In this document: positions 61,122-64,000 of the stretch, piece by piece | Layout of the letters: every line of letters starts with the position of its first letter | Position numbering within the stretch: the stretch's first letter is position 1 | Assembly (NCBI GenBank): GCA_002633005.1 | Contig: NMRA01000541.1 | Span: forward strand, 1 to 64,000 | Origin: Phoronis australis | Lineage: Eukaryota; Phoronida; Phoronidae | Direction: 5' to 3' | DNA: 64,000 nucleotides | The notes under the pieces: model-generated | The model's input: only the letters and a program-made list of their open reading frames with translations | Database searches by the model: none | What the model was told of the DNA's origin: nothing | Translations under genes and position numbers: made by a program

Positions 61122-61788
61122 ATAATCTACAGGATTTCTCAGGAATTTAAATAACAAGCGATAGGTGTAAGTAGACTCGTGCTACTCCACTGTGACGCAT
61201 ATCGTGTGTAGTACACTGGTACATTAGTTTCAGAATTTATATCTCCCTCTGCCTCTCTGAGAGTGTTGTGTTCAACGTTGGGTGCAATCTCCTTTGTTTA
61301 CTTCAGGTACTCCTGTATATATGTACAATCATGGTGGTGCACTTATGTGCGGTTGAAGTATGTGTTGCGCTGATCCCCTTTGTGATCAACTAGTGACATT
61401 TGGTGCGACCGTTTTCTAGTGCCTTAATATTTCTGGAGTCTCTTCTCTTTCTTCTATTGTGAAGGATGAGACCACTTGCTGAGAGTGCGAGACGTACGTT
61501 CTGAGTTTAATAGAGCTCAGCAGGAGCGTAGGAAAAATCAACATGTGATTATTCGACTACTTTGTATAGTTCCCTAGTATGAATTTCTCACTTTGTGATT
61601 AGTCTGAACAACTAAATCTTCACTTGACCGTGGCTTGGACTCAACGTGTAGCACGAATCCCGTTGGGTACTTATATACTACACTCCGAAGTACAGTCGTG
61701 ATCGCCCTTTGCTGGCAGTGTGTGTAGATAACCCCTGGTGTGTTTGTGTTGTGGATCGTGCTGCAGGCTGAGATTGAGTCATTGAAAT

Positions 61789-62028
61789 GTGATTTCAGTT
61801 AGCGGAACTGGCCACAGTTACGTCATGAGTGTTTATATAGTTTTATATAATTTTATTACATGTGCACATATATTGGCAACAAATATTGTCACTGCACTTG
61901 ACTTGCACATGATCATTTTTCTTTCATTATTTTCACTCATAGTTGTTGGTGTCTGCACAGTGATTTCATTTACTCAGGTTTTAGTCAAGGAGAATAGCAC
62001 GGCTCAGTATAAACTGGATTATGGTTAG
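61789..62028 (+). CDS. Hydrophobic 79-codon ORF overlapping the LINE ORF2 start
   Basis: It opens MISVSGTGHSY and contains two hydrophobic stretches (around SVYIVLYNFITCAHILA and IIFLSLFSLIVVGVCTVIS), so two membrane segments are possible. Its stop TAG (62026-62028) overlaps the ATG of ORF2 at 62021. It fills the end of an unusually long gap of about 900 bp between ORF1 and ORF2. Function unknown, and it may be non-coding. Confidence 0.25.
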   Translation: MISVSGTGHSYVMSVYIVLYNFITCAHILATNIVTALDLHMIIFLSLFSLIVVGVCTVISFTQVLVKENSTAQYKLDYG

Positions 62029-62465
62029 CTTTGCCTCAATGAATTGTAGAGGTCTAGGAGACTTAGCAAAGCGTAGATGTGGTCCACTTTCTAAGAGAAA
62101 GTCTTGTATTTACTGCCTCCGGGCACTCACTTCACCAAAGAAGAAACGAAATAAGTTCGTTCCACCTGGGAATATGATATAATGGTGAGCCTAGGAATAC
62201 GAGACTCGCGTGGTGTGTGCATTCTTTTTAATAGAAACTTTGAATATGAAGTCAACTCCAAAAAATAGATTCGGATGGTAATCTGGTTGCCACGGAAGTC
62301 TTAATTGAGAACAATTATCTAGTATATCTGATAAATTTGTACGGTCCAAACAGAGACAAAGAAGTTTCCTTGATGGATAAAATCCGTCAGAACGAGTTTC
62401 TTTTGTCACAGACACACGTAAGGACGACATTTTGATGTAACAACTGACGAGAACCTCGAAAACTT
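62021..62465 (+). pseudogene. Start of LINE ORF2: apurinic endonuclease, truncated
   Basis: MVSFASMNCRGLGDLAKRR at 62021 is the canonical start of an L1/Tx1 endonuclease (xxxNxRGL). After frame changes come RDSRGVCILFNRNFEYEV, DSDGNLVATEVLI and LVYLINLYGPNRDK, the conserved strand with the Asn-x-Tyr-x-Pro-Asn motif. Nothing of the reverse transcriptase follows. Having ORF1 and the 5' end of ORF2 but no 3' part is the reverse of normal LINE truncation, so a later deletion is likely. Confidence 0.82.
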
Positions 62466-63135
62466 CCATTTACAGAATGCAAATTTTATATGCTAATAAG
62501 GGAGCACTTGACTACTGCGCCGTCTATACATCGGCGGAAAAGCTTAAATACCCGTGACTGCGTGTGGGGAAATTGCGATTGTGTGCGCTGAAGTCGATAT
62601 TTTCAAAGTACAATTATACCACAGTTTAAGGTTGCAAAGTGAGTTTTTTTGATATGCTTCGATTATATAGAAAAATCTTTACTCTCTCAGACGAAATCAT
62701 CTGTGTTCTTTTAAATGAAAATTAACTCCTGAAATTAGTCCGGGGAAGGAGACCAAAAGCGGCAGTTTAGCTACATGTAGTTCTCCGTTCCTGGTTATCT
62801 CTTCTTTGTATTATTAGCTTGTGTACCACATGGAGAGTGGTCGACACGGTTATGATACATATTAGTGTTTGTGTGTAAACGTTTAATGTTGGAAGATTCA
62901 TTAAATATTGTTCTTTTATTTGTTTTTTTCCTACTAAATTTTCTGATTAAAGTCACGTTAATAAGGGTTTTACTTGTAATAATTAGTGGTTAATAAGTAT
63001 ATTAACCGGATTTAATCATTGTCTCTCCATCAAGACAAAATCACAAAAATAGCAACCTTTCAAACAAACGTACCATCAAATTCTGACCAATACTATATGT
63101 AGCAAAAATATCAGAGAAAACGCTGTTATTCGTAC
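62466..63135. other. Intron; no gene recognised
   Basis: AT-rich sequence beyond the LINE, running up to the exon at 63136. No similarity to the missing 3' part of the LINE. Confidence 0.4.
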
Positions 63136-63235
63136 CTTCACCTTCGCCATGTTTCTTGGAAATGAAATCGATCAAATCTCTCAAAACGTCTACGTATTTC
63201 AACTTCTTGCACGTTTCTAAGGTACCTTCGTACAC
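63136..63235 (-). CDS. Exon: kinase alphaD-alphaE segment of the IRE1-like gene
   Basis: The acceptor reads TTTTATTGCAG and the donor GAAG|GTACGA, giving 100 nt (33 codons plus G). The translation begins VYEGTLETCKKL and ends FISKKHGEGE. It aligns without gaps to the IRE1 stretch that runs from the hinge (CAATLQEYV in human) to the helix just before the catalytic loop. The leftover G joins TA of the next exon to make Val, giving the continuous reading GEGEVHGEIKPANV, with the same spacing as HSLNIVHRDLKPHN. An alternative donor two codons earlier (GAAG|GTGAAG) has the same phase and would shorten the loop. Alone this exon would be unrecognisable; the phase and spacing match to the next exon carry the call. 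It is the first exon of the gene inside the window. Confidence 0.7.
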
Positions 63236-63367
63236 CTGCAATAAAATGACAATGGTCTATAATGCATCTCGGCAGCTCATTCGGACTTGAGTAAAGCACT
63301 TATGACATTTTCATTATAGATAAAAACAAAAACAAAAAGAAATACCGCTTTATACTGATCTGGACAG

Positions 63368-63494
63368 CAGGCCCTGCCCAAAAGTTTGTAAAGTAAAAAA
63401 GTGCAACTCTGGTGTTATCAGAGCTGAAGAAGACACTTTCAACAGTTGCTCGATATTCGTCATGCAGAATATTAAAGCAGTCAGTGCTCAGTGA
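63368..63494 (+). CDS. Possible Cys-rich exon, insulin/EGF-receptor L-domain-like (weak)
   Basis: After an acceptor-like CTGGACAG the plus frame reads RPCPKVCKVKKCNSGVI, then AEEDTFNSCSIF and QNIKAV before a stop at 63494. The PCPKVC motif followed by a Cys about 25 residues later resembles the junction of the furin-like region and second L domain of insulin-type receptors. A possible donor is TCA|GTGAGA. It sits inside the IRE1-like gene on the opposite strand, about 130 bp from an exon, with no partner exon seen. The minus frame over the same bases is also open. Treat as a lead only. Confidence 0.2.
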
Positions 63495-64000
63495 GATTTG
63501 TTGTTAACTGATCTGTTCGTCATCTATATTTAACTCTGCTAATATTTATTTGGCATATTTGTTTCCGAGAAATGACGTGACATTTCCTCGGTATTTCAAG
63601 TGAGCGTGTTAACCGACAGCACCTGCTACAGTGTACATCACCCCATCTGGTCCTTAGTGCACATTAAGTTCCAGCGGAATACTGAGGACATGGCGCCCAG
63701 CAAGCATCCAGAGGACCTCATACAAAGAGGTCCCACTGTCAAACGAGTGCAAAGTTTTGGAATGTGAAATCTGGCAATGTAGCCTAAGACGTAGTACTGT
63801 TGTATGTTTTTTTGTTATTGGAAACCATTCTGTATGTGGAGCATACATGATAGACATGTTGGTTCTCAGTAAATCAAGATATGAGAATGGAAAGGTTATA
63901 AAAATCAGGTGAAGCAGTACAATATGACAGCAAGATTTTGGAGAAATTTGGGGTACTTTCATAAGCTCATGGGCGGCGCAGCACTGAAAAAAGTGTGGGG
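63495..64000. other. No gene recognised; upstream intron of the IRE1-like gene expected
   Basis: The kinase N-lobe exon (beta strands and alphaC) was looked for on the minus strand and not found here, so it should lie past 64000. The 102-codon minus frame at 63654-63962 has no kinase motif. Confidence 0.35.

Larger units (their letters stand above)
10825..63235 (-). other. Gene span: IRE1/RNase L-family pseudokinase-KEN gene (3' part)
   Basis: Seven minus-strand exons can be chained: 63235-63136, 54477-54287, 52334-52169, 33485-33352, 17401-17281, 11340-11231 and 11025-10825. Their lengths sum to 1023 nt, exactly 341 codons with the stop. Every junction keeps phase and every donor and acceptor is GT/AG. 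The translated order follows IRE1: helices alphaD/E, catalytic loop, activation segment with an APE motif, helix F, helix I region, then a KEN nuclease domain. Known of the family: IRE1 is an ER stress sensor that cuts RNA through KEN, and RNase L is an antiviral RNase with a degraded kinase. Inferred: this is a divergent member with a dead kinase. The N-lobe and any sensor domain lie beyond 64000, so ER lumenal, ankyrin or other N-terminal architecture cannot be judged. Introns reach about 19 kb and are full of transposons. Confidence 0.85.

Noticed and set aside
63371-63480. Minus-strand open frame (reading ...VESVFFSSDNTRVALF...) as the N-lobe exon of the IRE1-like gene
   Set aside because: It lacks the beta3 Lys and alphaC Glu patterns, and the plus-strand reading of the same bases looks at least as protein-like.
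1-64000. CRISPR arrays, bacterial operons, prophage or rRNA
   Set aside because: No spaced short repeats with unique spacers, no Shine-Dalgarno-led gene strings and no rRNA segments were seen; the DNA is animal.

Overview
This is animal nuclear DNA, most likely from an invertebrate. It is AT-rich, has spliceosomal introns, an assembly gap of 488 N, and a dense mix of LTR retrotransposons, several non-LTR (LINE) types, hAT-like and foldback DNA elements, MITEs and a probable tRNA-derived SINE. The short palindrome TACATGTA recurs, as in several marine invertebrate genomes. I cannot name the species. There is no bacterial-style operon, CRISPR array or rRNA, and most open frames under about 130 codons look like noise.

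The only host gene I can assemble lies on the minus strand and spans 63235 down to 10825. Seven short exons (63.2, 54.4, 52.2, 33.4, 17.3, 11.3 and 10.9 kb) share compatible splice phases. In order they give kinase subdomains VIb to XI followed by a complete KEN (kinase-extension nuclease) domain and a stop codon, which is the architecture of IRE1 and RNase L. The 7 exons total 1023 nt (340 residues plus stop). The kinase part looks dead: HRD reads HGE and there is no DFG. The KEN catalytic Arg, Asn and His are kept. The N-terminal part lies beyond 64000. This pseudokinase-KEN gene is the main result.

The rest is mostly transposon debris, much of it inside this gene's introns. From left to right: 6.8-7.5 kb an LTR; 8.7-10.3 kb a decayed CR1/Jockey-type LINE, followed by a MITE; 13.5-17.0 kb a 3.4-kb TIR element with TA target duplication; 18.4-26.5 kb a Gypsy-type element with perfect 5-bp target duplications, containing a nested 3.3-kb gag-only LTR element; 28.9-30.7 kb a foldback element; 31.5-32.4 kb a solo LTR of the same Gypsy family, also with perfect duplications; 32.5-33.3 kb a hAT-like MITE ending beside an exon; 35.2-36.2 kb a second piece of the TIR family next to a THAP-domain frame; 36.5-38.0 and 41.7-45.0 kb two inverted copies of a foldback family full of the palindrome AACTTAAGTT; 38.6-40.7 kb an L1/Tx1-like LINE; 47.8-48.3 kb another LINE tail; 49.6-50.3 kb a 146-bp tandem repeat; 50.3-50.8 kb a foldback terminus beside an LTR piece; 57.4-58.0 kb a diverged tandem repeat; 60.3-62.5 kb the 5' half of an L1/Tx1-like LINE.

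All calls come from reading the sequence and recalled family motifs. No alignment or database search was run.
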